This document shows, one piece after another, positions 1-7,788 of a stretch of 26,224 nt of DNA. The DNA is from an uncultured Balneolaceae bacterium (lineage in GTDB: Bacteria > Bacteroidota > Rhodothermia > Balneolales > Balneolaceae). The translations under genes and the position numbers were made by a program. The stretch is from positions 1 through 26,224 of the forward strand of contig CALJMB010000019.1 in assembly GCA_937982515.1 (NCBI GenBank). Reading direction: 5' to 3'. The notes under the pieces were generated by a model. That model was not told where the DNA came from, searched no databases, and was given only the letters and a program-made list of their open reading frames with translations. Each line of letters starts with the position of its first letter. Position 1 is the stretch's first letter.

Positions 1-626
1 ATGGCCTCCTGAACGGCAGCATTGGTATCCTGCACACCAAGAGAAGCTCTGTTACAGCCTATGGCTTTGAGTGCATCAATATGGGCTTTGTTGCATCGCC
101 GGGGATCTATTTCCACACTGAATTCAGTATCCCGGTTCAGTTTAAATCGCTCATGGATGGCAGCTCCAAGCCTCAGCAGCTGTGATGGCCTCAGAAAGGT
201 GGGGGTCCCTCCTCCGAAATGCACCTGTATCACGGAAGACCCGGGATGGATATGCCCGGCTATCAGATCCATTTCTTTTTCCAGATAGTCCAGATATACG
301 TCTCCCCGATCGGTATCCTTGGTAATTATTTTTGTACATCCACAGTACCAGCACAGAGAAAAGCAAAATGGAATGTGGAAATACAGTGACACCGGGCGTG
401 CCTTTTTATTTCTCTCGTGGAGGTACCGTTCAAGCATCGGTTTATCTGTTTGGGTAACCTCTCTGAATTGTACTGCCGTCGGATAAGAGGTGTACCGCGG
501 GCCCTGGACGTTGTACTTCTTAATAAGTTCCAGATCGACCTGGTCAGTACGAAAACCGTTTCGCTCCGTCCTTTTTCCCCTCTGACGGATCGGAACAGCA
601 GTATGGGTGATCTTATGCTTCTTCAT
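1..626 (-). CDS. hemN: Oxygen-independent coproporphyrinogen III oxidase, 3' end cut by the window edge
   Basis: Radical-SAM enzyme that decarboxylates coproporphyrinogen III to protoporphyrinogen IX without O2, a cytoplasmic step of anaerobic heme synthesis. The first 208 codons are in the window and the frame stays open to base 1. I see the family start LIKKYNVQGPRYTSYPTAVQF-like block at about residues 34-53, the cluster motif C88-x3-C92-x2-C95-x-C97 within HIPFCFSLCWYCGC, HFGGGTPT at about 136-143, and SLGVQD near 195-200. The order matches E. coli HemN. The ATG at 624-626 lies one base beyond the nosY stop, so it is probably translationally coupled to the nos operon. An N-terminal extension of about 30 basic/polar residues precedes the conserved part. 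Placement in the nos operon suggests heme supply for the cytochrome c during anaerobic N2O respiration (inference). HemN-like paralogues such as HemW are less likely because of the N-terminal YTSYPT block. Confidence 0.93.
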   Translation of the reverse strand, partial: MKKHKITHTAVPIRQRGKRTERNGFRTDQVDLELIKKYNVQGPRYTSYPTAVQFREVTQTDKPMLERYLHERNKKARPVSLYFHIPFCFSLCWYCGCTKIITKDTDRGDVYLDYLEKEMDLIAGHIHPGSSVIQVHFGGGTPTFLRPSQLLRLGAAIHERFKLNRDTEFSVEIDPRRCNKAHIDALKAIGCNRASLGVQDTNAAVQEA

Positions 627-627
627 G

Positions 628-1416
628 TTAAAAATCTTTTTTATTGAACAGGTTTACACTGTGCCAAAGTGGTGCTCCTATCCAGAGCATTATTACACTT
701 GCAGAAATGCTTATGCCCACAGCCCCGCTGAAAAACCGGCTGAACACGGCGCCGGTATACCCCATCAGGGCAGAGATGTCGAATTTAAGAAGTATGATTA
801 TGCGGGCAAGATCGATGGGGTTTAACATCGAAAGAATCAGAATGGGTTTTTCCAGCGGGTAATCTCCCAACAAAAAGACAACCGCCATAATAATTCCATC
901 ATACAAAACGGCCAGAAACAACCAGCTTATCAAGGCGAAACCGAAACCCCTGATGCGATCGTCAAAAAACCTGAGGCCAAGCATAAAACCCAGTCCCGTA
1001 AACAGCAGGGTCAGGGCAATACCGAGTACAAGTAACATCAGAGCTTCGCTGCCGTTGCTGAACAGAACGCCCATATACAATAGAGGCAATCCCACGCCGC
1101 CTGCAAAAGCCAGCGACAGTGGAACCGCAAGCCCTCCGAATAAACCCCAGAACAGAGTTTTCCTGTCGGTTGGCTGGGCAAGCAACAGCTCCGTAAATTC
1201 GCGGGACTGATATAAAAAAAGCACTCCATAAATCATGCTTACCAGCGGTATAAACAGCAGCATTATGTTAGAAATGCTCAGCAATGCCCTGGGGCCTCCC
1301 CCGCCAAACCGAATCAGCACATCCGTAAAGAGGAGAAAGACCATGCCGTATCCGATAATCCATCTTCCCCGCAGCAGATCCTTCCATTGATACGTTAATA
1401 TTGTTGTTGCCTTCAT
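628..1416 (-). CDS. nosY: NosY, membrane permease of the NosDFY copper-site maturation ABC transporter
   Basis: Integral inner-membrane permease (262 aa) that with the ATPase NosF and periplasmic NosD builds the CuZ site of nitrous oxide reductase; the complex is thought to supply a sulfur species and copper (family knowledge). The sequence shows about six hydrophobic segments, at roughly residues 18-38, 48-68, 92-118, 122-146, 160-185 and 232-252, and the NosY-type block NPIDLARI around residue 200. The length is normal for NosY. The ATG overlaps the nosF stop by four bases (ATGA at 1413-1416), and one base separates the stop from hemN. Identity rests on the NosF/NosD neighbours plus the ABC-2-like topology. 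Confidence 0.92.
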   Translation of the reverse strand: MKATTILTYQWKDLLRGRWIIGYGMVFLLFTDVLIRFGGGGPRALLSISNIMLLFIPLVSMIYGVLFLYQSREFTELLLAQPTDRKTLFWGLFGGLAVPLSLAFAGGVGLPLLYMGVLFSNGSEALMLLVLGIALTLLFTGLGFMLGLRFFDDRIRGFGFALISWLFLAVLYDGIIMAVVFLLGDYPLEKPILILSMLNPIDLARIIILLKFDISALMGYTGAVFSRFFSGAVGISISASVIMLWIGAPLWHSVNLFNKKDF

Positions 1417-2126
1417 ACCGTTTCCTCCTCATTCAACATTTTTGCCACCGCTTCTTCCAGACGCTCTTCCCGGAACACATCCAGCAGTTCGTTCATGGGT
1501 CCGTGATATCGGATAGTCCCCTCTACCAGCAGTACCAGGTAATCGGCCAACTCCTCGATTTCACTCATGATATGCGTGGTCAACAGTACGGTCTTTCCCC
1601 GTTTCTTTTCTTCATGAATAAGTTTCTTTAATCGCACGCTTGATGAAGGATCCAGTCCTGCTGTCGGCTCATCCAGAATCAGAATTTTTGGATCGAACAT
1701 CATGGCGAGTACAGCTCCTGTTTTCTGGCGCATTCCGCCTGATAAAACCCGCAGCCTTTTGTCCTGTTCTTTTTCCAATCCGAAATGCCGTATCAGCTGC
1801 TCTTCATCGGCTGTTTCCTCTTGCCGCACCTTTTTGATGAAGTTGATCAGCTCCCGCACCGTCATGTTCTCGGGGTATCTGCCCGTTTGGGGCATGTAGC
1901 CGATGTCTCTCCGGTAATCCCAGTGTCCATTCAACGTGGATCCGTTCACGGTAACCGTTCCCTCATCCGGCCTGACAAGCCCCAGGATCGTTTTAATCAT
2001 TGTCGTTTTTCCTGAACCATTGGGTCCTACAATTCCTGTAGCCTGACCGGCGGGTATGCGCAGGGTGATATGGTCTAACACGGTTCGGGCGCCAAATTTC
2101 TTGCTTAAACCATCTATACGGATCAT
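1413..2126 (-). CDS. nosF: NosF, ABC-transporter ATPase for NosZ maturation
   Basis: Cytoplasmic ATPase (237 aa) that powers NosDFY during CuZ assembly. A complete nucleotide-binding domain is visible: Walker A GPNGSGKT at residues 34-41, Q-loop in YMPQTGRY at about 78-84, signature LSGGM at 128-132, Walker B ILILDEP at 148-154 with D152/E153, D-loop AGLD, and H-loop H185 in TTHIMSE. It has no fused membrane part. Start and stop overlap nosD and nosY by ATGA, so the three are translated as a coupled block. A generic ABC-2 ATPase would look similar; the assignment to NosF comes from position between nosD and nosY. Confidence 0.95.
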   Translation of the reverse strand: MIRIDGLSKKFGARTVLDHITLRIPAGQATGIVGPNGSGKTTMIKTILGLVRPDEGTVTVNGSTLNGHWDYRRDIGYMPQTGRYPENMTVRELINFIKKVRQEETADEEQLIRHFGLEKEQDKRLRVLSGGMRQKTGAVLAMMFDPKILILDEPTAGLDPSSSVRLKKLIHEEKKRGKTVLLTTHIMSEIEELADYLVLLVEGTIRYHGPMNELLDVFREERLEEAVAKMLNEEETV

Positions 2127-3367
2127 TGTATTTGCCTCATTTTAGGTTGCAGATCAACCAGCGTTTCCGGTGTCATAATAGGAATAAAGCGCTCTGCTGC
2201 ATCCATTATGCCTACAAGCAGGCTTCGCAACAGAATCAAAGCCTGAGGATGCCGCTCTGTAACAAGCGCAAACAGCCTGACAGGCCGGTGCGGTATGTCT
2301 CCCAATCCGTCTCTGTCCAGATCGTACCCTTCGTATTGGCTCCAATAGTTTTTATTGAATTCATTGAAATTCTGCCGGCTGTTTGTAGTCACTTCAAAAG
2401 TGTTCGACAGAAAATTATTCTCCGTGAATGTGTTATCTGTTGAGTTAGCCATTAGCTTCACGCCACTCCCATTTTGTGAAAAGGTGTTCCTGTAAATCCG
2501 GTTTCGGCTGGAAGCTTCCACATACATGGCTATGGAGTTGTTGATGAACGCGTTGTTCTCAATTCGGCTGTTGTTAATCTCTTTCAGTAACAGTCCATAT
2601 GAGGCTGAACCCCAGTTGTCTTCAAAATGGTTGTGTTTTATTTCCACGTTTTTTGTGTACATCACGGCAACCCCCGCACCGTTAGACTGAAACACGTTGT
2701 GTTCGTAGGCACATCGGTCAGAAAACATAAAGTGGAGGCCGTATCTCAGATTGTGCTTACTCAGGTTGCCCGTGAGGTAGACATCTTCTACAAATTCAAA
2801 GTAGAATCCGTCCCGGTGGCCTTCGACCCGGTTGTTGGTTATAGTAATATTTTTACTGTACCACAGGTGGATTCCGTTACCTGAAGAAGTTTCTCGTGTA
2901 CCGGAAGCTGTGATGGTGTTTCCGGTCAGCTGTGTGTCAGAGGCTGCTGATAAGTAGATCCCAAAAAAATTATCTGTCAGCGTCAGCTGTTCCAGAACAA
3001 CATCCGATGACTTCTCTACCAATATTCCCGCATAATCTTCGATAAAGCTTCTTCCCGAACGGTGAACTTCAAGGTTCTTTATGGCCACGCTGTCTGACCG
3101 TATGATTAACACAAAACCCTTTCCTTCCCCGTCAATCACCACCTTCCCCTCGCCGATGATCGTTAATGGTTTGTCTATCACTACATCGTGTTCCGGGTAA
3201 TGTCCCTCTTTTATAATAAGGGAGTCGTGAGGCTCAGCCATACGGATCGCTTCTCTGAGGCTTCCGGTTTCTCCATTTTGGGAAACCACTATTTGCCTGG
3301 CTATTGTATATTGGCCCGGCAGGATCAATGCCACCAAAAACAAACAACATTTTACTTTTGCCCACAT
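2123..3367 (-). CDS. nosD: NosD, periplasmic beta-helix copper-site assembly protein
   Basis: Exported CASH-domain right-handed beta-helix protein that docks on NosFY and delivers the CuZ components to apo-NosZ (family knowledge). From the chosen ATG it is 414 aa. A hydrophobic signal peptide (about residues 1-23, ending near QYTIA) precedes repeated parallel beta-helix rungs (about 50-330) with recurring N-x-I/F turns such as NNRVEG, HNVFQSNG, ENNAFINNS and NNFLSN. The C-terminal part carries NKNYWSQYEGYDLDRDGLGD, a Ca-loop-like NosD signature. A TTG four codons upstream (3377-3379) would extend the frame, but the ATG at 3365-3367 leaves a cleaner signal peptide and has GGGAAAG just upstream. 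It lies 28 bp after nosL and overlaps nosF by four bases. Confidence 0.94.
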   Translation of the reverse strand: MWAKVKCCLFLVALILPGQYTIARQIVVSQNGETGSLREAIRMAEPHDSLIIKEGHYPEHDVVIDKPLTIIGEGKVVIDGEGKGFVLIIRSDSVAIKNLEVHRSGRSFIEDYAGILVEKSSDVVLEQLTLTDNFFGIYLSAASDTQLTGNTITASGTRETSSGNGIHLWYSKNITITNNRVEGHRDGFYFEFVEDVYLTGNLSKHNLRYGLHFMFSDRCAYEHNVFQSNGAGVAVMYTKNVEIKHNHFEDNWGSASYGLLLKEINNSRIENNAFINNSIAMYVEASSRNRIYRNTFSQNGSGVKLMANSTDNTFTENNFLSNTFEVTTNSRQNFNEFNKNYWSQYEGYDLDRDGLGDIPHRPVRLFALVTERHPQALILLRSLLVGIMDAAERFIPIMTPETLVDLQPKMRQIQ

Positions 3368-3395
3368 ATGCTTTCCCAATGGATTTTCAGTGTTA

Positions 3396-3830
3396 TTACT
3401 GCAGGTACTTCCAGTCTATTTCTTTGCCGGGATATTCTTTCAGATGATTCTCCACCTCGTTTTGTGAAGGCAGAGCCAACAGCCCTTCCCCCATCGGACT
3501 CTTGATCACATGACTCCTGACGATGTGTGCTTCGTGAACCGGCAGCCAGCGACCCGGTTCGTTGAAGCTGCTGATCCATATTTTAGCAGCTTCCATATTC
3601 TCACTGTTTGTACGGTGATAGGCCGCCAGACATTCGATGGCATCAAACTTTATGGCTTTGCCTTTTTCTGTTACTATTTGGCCTGCGAATCGGCTGTCGC
3701 TAATCATCATCCTGCAGTGCGCACACTCATCACTGCCATAATGAATTTCTGCGGGATCTGTACTGCAACCCGTTGTCAGTATCCCGAATAGCGCCGTAAT
3801 AATTGCTATATAGCCTGCTCTTTTGTTCAT
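3396..3830 (-). CDS. nosL: NosL, copper chaperone lipoprotein
   Basis: Outer-surface/periplasmic lipoprotein that binds Cu(I) and hands it to the NosDFY/NosZ maturation pathway. From the chosen ATG it is 144 aa. A short basic start and hydrophobic stretch lead to the lipobox LTTGC (C22). The NosL motif CAHCRMMI (C36, C39, M41, M42) is the expected copper site and is followed by the conserved FAGQIV and KFDAIECLAAY blocks. A GTG eight codons upstream (3852-3854) overlaps the previous gene's end and would add charged residues before the signal, so the ATG at 3828-3830, 10 bp after the upstream stop, is preferred. Confidence 0.95.
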   Translation of the reverse strand: MNKRAGYIAIITALFGILTTGCSTDPAEIHYGSDECAHCRMMISDSRFAGQIVTEKGKAIKFDAIECLAAYHRTNSENMEAAKIWISSFNEPGRWLPVHEAHIVRSHVIKSPMGEGLLALPSQNEVENHLKEYPGKEIDWKYLQ

Positions 3831-3840
3831 CTGTTTATCC

Positions 3841-4449
3841 CTATGCCGCTGCACTCATCACTGTTGCGGATTTCTTTTTGTCAGCCTTACCTTCACTCCG
3901 CCAGGCCCAGGCGGCACAACCCATAGAGATAAGGGCTACATAAAAGCCTATATGAGGCAATGATGTTGTTCTCATATTTAGCAGCTGTTTTGTTCCCAGC
4001 AACGGGGGTTGATAACTCATACCGGGCACTTTGATCGGTGCATTGGGATCCAGGTTGTGGCCGTAATCGTATTCCCACAGGTAAAAATCTATGAGTCCTA
4101 CTATGGCAAGCACGGCAAAAAGCGATAGCCACAGCAATATCCACGATCTGTTACCCCATATCGCTACTGCCAAACCCGAAACGATGAGAAATCCAAAAAT
4201 AAAGGGCATCACTTTTAGCTCCGGAATAGAACCCGGAGTAATTACTTTCATGCCTATGTAGTGATTCAACCCGTTTATATTTTGGAGGTCGTTCGGGGCC
4301 TTTCCTTCAATGGTGTTTACTTTGATGTTAAGCCCTATCCCTTCAGGATACTGAGGAGCCTTCAGGTTTATACTCCATATCGGAAACAAGTACACCATAA
4401 TCAGTATTAGTGCTGCGGCTCCCATCCATAGTCTGTTCTGCTTTTTCAT
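3841..4449 (-). CDS. Nos-cluster four-helix membrane protein of unknown function
   Basis: Protein of 202 aa between nosZ and nosL. Predicted membrane segments lie at about residues 9-27, 81-99, 102-125 and 165-184. There is a periplasmic-looking loop of about 50 residues after helix 1 containing NINGLNHYIGM (H63), and a second loop after helix 3 with DFYLWEYDYGHNLDP (H131) and VPGMSYQPPLLG. A lysine-rich tail follows helix 4. I do not recognise a named enzyme family. Similar small membrane proteins accompany clade II nosZ in Bacteroidota, and NosB of clade II clusters is also a membrane protein, but I cannot show homology to NosB. A role in NosZ maturation or in electron or copper handling is inferred from position alone. 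It is spaced 10 bp from nosL and lies after a hairpin downstream of nosZ. Confidence 0.85.
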   Translation of the reverse strand: MKKQNRLWMGAAALILIMVYLFPIWSINLKAPQYPEGIGLNIKVNTIEGKAPNDLQNINGLNHYIGMKVITPGSIPELKVMPFIFGFLIVSGLAVAIWGNRSWILLWLSLFAVLAIVGLIDFYLWEYDYGHNLDPNAPIKVPGMSYQPPLLGTKQLLNMRTTSLPHIGFYVALISMGCAAWAWRSEGKADKKKSATVMSAAA

Positions 4450-4481
4450 AGATTCCTCTGTTTGACATTTGCATGAGTGAG

Positions 4482-4511
4482 GAGAATGGGAGCTCTCACG
4501 CTCCCATTCTC
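4482..4511. repeat. Perfect 12-bp hairpin between nosZ and the downstream nos genes
   Basis: Arms GAGAATGGGAGC and GCTCCCATTCTC are perfectly complementary around a TCTCAC loop. The hairpin lies 19 bp beyond the nosZ stop and 32 bp before the membrane-protein start. No T-run follows it on the transcribed strand, so it is not a standard intrinsic terminator. It could stabilise the 3' end of a nosZ-cytochrome transcript or be a dispersed repeat: a decayed copy with the same loop occurs at 12664-12683. Confidence 0.8.
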
Positions 4512-4530
4512 ATATGGATTGGATAGGCCA

Positions 4531-6495
4531 TTATTGACCTGTTCCGTAGGCGATTTCCACATCTGATTCTTGGGGGGATACTCTTATATATCCTGACATT
4601 TCCTGGTGCAGGGCGGAGCAGAAATCGGTGCAGTAGAAGGGAAATATGCCCGCCTTCCCGGGCTCCCACACCAGCGTTCGCGTTTCGCCCGGCATTATCA
4701 GCAGTTCGGATGTATTGGCTCCTTTTACAGCAAAACCATGAGGCACATCCCAATCCTGCTCTAAGTTTGTCACGTGGATGTAGACCTTGTCGCCCACTTT
4801 TATGCCTTCTATATTATCCGGCATAAAGTGGCTGCGAATAGAAGTCATATTGATATGGACTACATTGCCCTCTCTGGTAACCTTGGCCTCGCTTTCATTC
4901 CTGGCAGCGTAAGGATGCTTATTATCCTCCAGCCGATAGTAGCGAACCTGATCATGCATAACCTTTTCTGCCGGAATGGCCTGGGCATAGTGTGGTTCTC
5001 CTTCCGTTGGGAAATCGAGTAAGAGCTTCATTTTATCGCCCGATATGTCTATCAGCTGGGCGGAGTGGAAAAGTTCAGGGCCGGTTGGCAGATACCGGTC
5101 TTTGGTTATCTTATTAAGGGCAACCAAATACTTTCCCTCTGGCTTGCGTGAATCTCCACCCGGTATCATCAGGTGTCCCGGAGAATAATAGGTGTCGATC
5201 CGGTCTACTACCTCAAACGTCTCAAGGCTCCACTTTACGATCTCTGACGTGATGAAAGCCGTGGTATAGGCATATCCGTTACCGTCAAATTCCGTGTGAA
5301 GCGGGCCGAGCCCCGGATCTTTTACTTCTCCGGCCAGGATGGCATCGTATTTCAGTACAGGTATGCCGCCCACTTCTCCTTCAAATGCTTCATTCTCTAT
5401 GGCATCAATCATTTTTGAGAAGGAGTGCACCGGAATTACCGTAGAAAGCTTTCCCCCGGCTGCAATCAGCTCGCCGTCAGGACTCACATCCACACCGTGC
5501 GGAGATTTGGGAGTTGGCAGGAAGTAGATCATACCGGGCAGTTCCCGCGGATCAAGCATACGTACTTCACTGTGGTGCTCGGTTGTTGCTATATGTGTCT
5601 CAGGGTCAATATAATTGCGCAGGTATTCACCTTCGATCATTGTTCCCTTACCCTGCGCGGCATATTCAGCCGCTTTTTTCCAGTTTACCGCCGCTATAAA
5701 ATCTTTGTCATTTTTAGACGCGTTGATTTCAAGCAAGGTATGAGCTTGTTCACTATTATAGCTTGTAAAGAATGACCAGCCGTGGGAAGGTCCTTTCCCG
5801 GCGTGCGAAAGGTCATAGTCAAAACCTGGAACCAGTATCTGAAAGTCCAGTTTCATATTGCCGTCGTCCTGCAATTTGATAAAGGACAATGTACCGTTAA
5901 ATGTCTCTTCCCGCGAATCAATAGCTACGTCTTTCTCACTTCCGATGGGAATACTGAAGCGCGTCGCTGCAGAGATATACTCTGTATTTTGAGTTACGAA
6001 AGGGGAGGCGTGATTACCGGCAGAGTTCGGGATTTCCAGAATCTCTGTTGTCTGAAATTTCTTCAGATCAATTTTAGCAATACGCGGGGTGTTGTTTTCA
6101 TTAATGAAGACATACCGCCCGTCCGGCACTCCGTCTGTCTGAGAAAGTTCGGGGTGGTGGGCATCGCCCCATGGAACGAACCCGTGTGACGTCTGCAGCA
6201 TGGCTTTGGTCTCTTCGTTATAACCATATCCGTTTACAGGGGCCTGGGAAAAAACCGGTATGGTATAAATATGTCTGCCCGAGGGCAAGCCGTAGACCGA
6301 GAGCTGGCCGTTGTACCCGCCAGAGAAGAACCCGTAGAACTCGTCGTATTCTCCCGGCGCCACATATACTTTCCGTGCTGCATCACCATAGGATGAAAAT
6401 TCCTGGTTGGAAGAACACCCGTAGATAAGGGTTAAGCCGAACACAGCTAGGGCAGGAAGTAACCCCAACCAACGTATGCTTTGTTTTTTATTCAT
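4531..6495 (-). CDS. nosZ: NosZ, clade II (Sec/lipoprotein) nitrous oxide reductase
   Basis: Reduces N2O to N2 with two electrons from cytochrome c on the outer side of the inner membrane. The 654-aa protein starts with a Sec-type signal ending in a lipobox-like IYGC (C27) and has no twin-arginine motif, which marks the clade II form. The N-terminal seven-bladed propeller carries seven histidines matching CuZ ligands: H113 and H114 (DAHHP), H162 (NHASP), H333 (SPHG), H400 (PLHTEFD), H441 (PGHL) and H502 (EPHYAQ). The C-terminal cupredoxin domain carries the CuA set H586 (DVPHGF), C622, C626, H630 and M633 (YCTDFCSALHQEM). All metal ligands are present, so it should be functional. It follows the cytochrome gene by 40 bp, and its maturation genes follow it. 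Confidence 0.97.
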   Translation of the reverse strand: MNKKQSIRWLGLLPALAVFGLTLIYGCSSNQEFSSYGDAARKVYVAPGEYDEFYGFFSGGYNGQLSVYGLPSGRHIYTIPVFSQAPVNGYGYNEETKAMLQTSHGFVPWGDAHHPELSQTDGVPDGRYVFINENNTPRIAKIDLKKFQTTEILEIPNSAGNHASPFVTQNTEYISAATRFSIPIGSEKDVAIDSREETFNGTLSFIKLQDDGNMKLDFQILVPGFDYDLSHAGKGPSHGWSFFTSYNSEQAHTLLEINASKNDKDFIAAVNWKKAAEYAAQGKGTMIEGEYLRNYIDPETHIATTEHHSEVRMLDPRELPGMIYFLPTPKSPHGVDVSPDGELIAAGGKLSTVIPVHSFSKMIDAIENEAFEGEVGGIPVLKYDAILAGEVKDPGLGPLHTEFDGNGYAYTTAFITSEIVKWSLETFEVVDRIDTYYSPGHLMIPGGDSRKPEGKYLVALNKITKDRYLPTGPELFHSAQLIDISGDKMKLLLDFPTEGEPHYAQAIPAEKVMHDQVRYYRLEDNKHPYAARNESEAKVTREGNVVHINMTSIRSHFMPDNIEGIKVGDKVYIHVTNLEQDWDVPHGFAVKGANTSELLIMPGETRTLVWEPGKAGIFPFYCTDFCSALHQEMSGYIRVSPQESDVEIAYGTGQ

Positions 6496-6535
6496 GGTAG
6501 TAGGCTGTTATTATCATTTATTGTTTGAGGAAGTG

Positions 6536-7018
6536 CTATTTCGTTTGCTGCTGTCTGACCGAAGCCAGGTATTCGACAATGGCTCTGGCTTCTTCTTCAT
6601 TTAAGTTCTGATTGGGCATCGGGGTCATAAATTCAGCCAGCATTTTCCTTGCCTCCGGATGTTTTTTTACCATCCCGTCCGGATTTAAAATCATATTCAT
6701 GACAAAAGCCGGCGACCGTTTGTCTAACACATCTCCAAGAGCGGGGCCCACATACCGTTCACCCATTTTATGGCAGGCTGAACAGTTTGTCTTGAAGATG
6801 CCTTCTCCTTTTTGTGCTAACTCGGGGTTTACCGTGTGTATCTCTATCGATTCTGTTACCGGCCCGATTCCATGTGCCAACTGGAATTCTGTGAGAGTGT
6901 CGTTGTCCTTACCGGAAGAGGTCTTTCCGGTTTTGTTGCCGGATTCTGCTCCTCCGCAACCGGCAAGCAGAGTTAAGCTCAACATGGAAAAGGTAAATGC
7001 AACTATTTTTGTCATCAT
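6536..7018 (-). CDS. Lipoprotein monoheme cytochrome c, likely electron donor to NosZ
   Basis: Protein of 160 aa with an N-terminal lipobox LLAGC (C21), a low-complexity polar linker (about 24-42) and one cytochrome c domain. The heme site is CSACH (C79, C82, H83), and the distal axial ligand is probably a Met in MTPMPNQNL (M131 or M134). The block YVGPALGDV resembles class I cytochromes. It is first in the apparent nos transcript, 40 bp before nosZ. Direct electron donation to NosZ is inferred from this position. Similar cytochromes sit beside nosZ in other clade II clusters. Two adjacent ATGs (7018 and 7015) are both possible starts. Confidence 0.9.
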   Translation of the reverse strand: MMTKIVAFTFSMLSLTLLAGCGGAESGNKTGKTSSGKDNDTLTEFQLAHGIGPVTESIEIHTVNPELAQKGEGIFKTNCSACHKMGERYVGPALGDVLDKRSPAFVMNMILNPDGMVKKHPEARKMLAEFMTPMPNQNLNEEEARAIVEYLASVRQQQTK

Positions 7019-7116
7019 GTGTTGTTTCGTTTCTTTTTAAGGGTATGGGTTTCGGGTATCTCCGTATGCAAGGCCTTTCACTGTGGGAATTGTAGGGGAA
7101 TTTCTGACAAAGGATT

Positions 7117-7134
7117 AAAGACTATTTTATCTTT
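7117..7134. promoter_or_regulatory. Candidate Rrf2-type operator upstream of the cytochrome c-nosZ transcript
   Basis: The 136-bp gap between the Rrf2 stop and the cytochrome start holds AAAGACTATTTTATCTTT, an imperfect palindrome (AAAGA-N8-TCTTT) about 100 bp before the cytochrome ATG. Its GACTATTT core recurs upstream of the Rrf2 gene at 7619. This is sequence resemblance only; binding is inferred. Confidence 0.4.
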
Positions 7135-7154
7135 TATATACATAAAAAAATTAA

Positions 7155-7607
7155 CTATTCCCAGACAAACGATCCGTCTGCCGTGATGCGGAGGTTGCCT
7201 GCTTTGCCTTTGTCTGCCAACTCATCCAACGTCGATCCTGCAAGCATATCGCGAATATGTTCTCTTGTTACGGCCCACTTTTCATGAAGCGGACACGGCT
7301 TTTCAATTCCACATCCGGGCAGGCCCAAAACACACTCGGTAAACAACTCCGGGCCGTCAATAGCCACCACAATTTCAATGAGTGATATCTTCCCGGCCGG
7401 TTTGGTCAGGCGCACGCCACCACTGGGGCCTTTGTGAGACTCCAGCAAACCCGCCGCCGTCAGCTGCTGAAGAATCTTGGTAAGAAAGTGGAATGAGATA
7501 TCCAGCTTTTCGCTCATTGTGCGGATAGACGTGTACTCCTGGCTATACGTCGATGCCAGGTACAGCGAAGCTCTCATTCCATACACACATGATTTTGACA
7601 ACAGCAT
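7155..7607 (-). CDS. Rrf2-family transcription regulator with three Fe-S-type cysteines
   Basis: Winged-helix DNA-binding protein (150 aa) with the family order: recognition region about residues 25-52 (SIRTMSEKLDIS, FLTKILQQLTAAGLL), wing GPSGGVRL at 60-66, then a cysteine-bearing loop. C92, C99 and C105 (spacing C-x6-C-x5-C, within ECVLGLPGCGIEKPC) sit where IscR and NsrR bind an Fe-S cluster, so it probably senses NO, O2 or Fe-S status through a cluster (family knowledge plus inference). It lies just upstream of the nos genes on the same strand, so control of nos expression is likely. It is not clear whether it is NsrR-, IscR- or RsrR-like. The start at 7607 is close to its own candidate operator at 7619-7650. 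Confidence 0.92.
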   Translation of the reverse strand: MLLSKSCVYGMRASLYLASTYSQEYTSIRTMSEKLDISFHFLTKILQQLTAAGLLESHKGPSGGVRLTKPAGKISLIEIVVAIDGPELFTECVLGLPGCGIEKPCPLHEKWAVTREHIRDMLAGSTLDELADKGKAGNLRITADGSFVWE

Positions 7608-7618
7608 ATCTTCCGGCT

Positions 7619-7650
7619 GACTATTTAAGAGTATTTAGTCTTAAACTAAA
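7619..7650. promoter_or_regulatory. Candidate autoregulatory operator of the Rrf2 gene
   Basis: Two overlapping inverted repeats end 12 bp before the Rrf2 ATG. One is GACTA...TAGTC (7619-7640, 12-bp spacer). The other is TTTAGT-CTTAA-ACTAAA (7634-7650), a perfect 6-bp palindrome. IscR-type sites also contain GACT/AGTC half-sites. The position suggests repression of the gene's own promoter (inference). Confidence 0.45.
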
Positions 7651-7788
7651 CGGATAAAGAGTAAGAATCAACTATAAAAGTGCCGGGGTGGGATGGGTCT
7701 TAGCAGCCAGTTATATATTTCTGTGTTTATCCGCTCCATCCATAGTATCCGCGTTCTATAGAAACAACAGGATATAGCTGGCGTAACC

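Noticed and set aside
151..366. A 71-codon minus-strand open frame over hemN
   Set aside because: It is out of frame with the HemN reading frame, which shows the CxxxCxxCxC cluster and runs open to the window edge.
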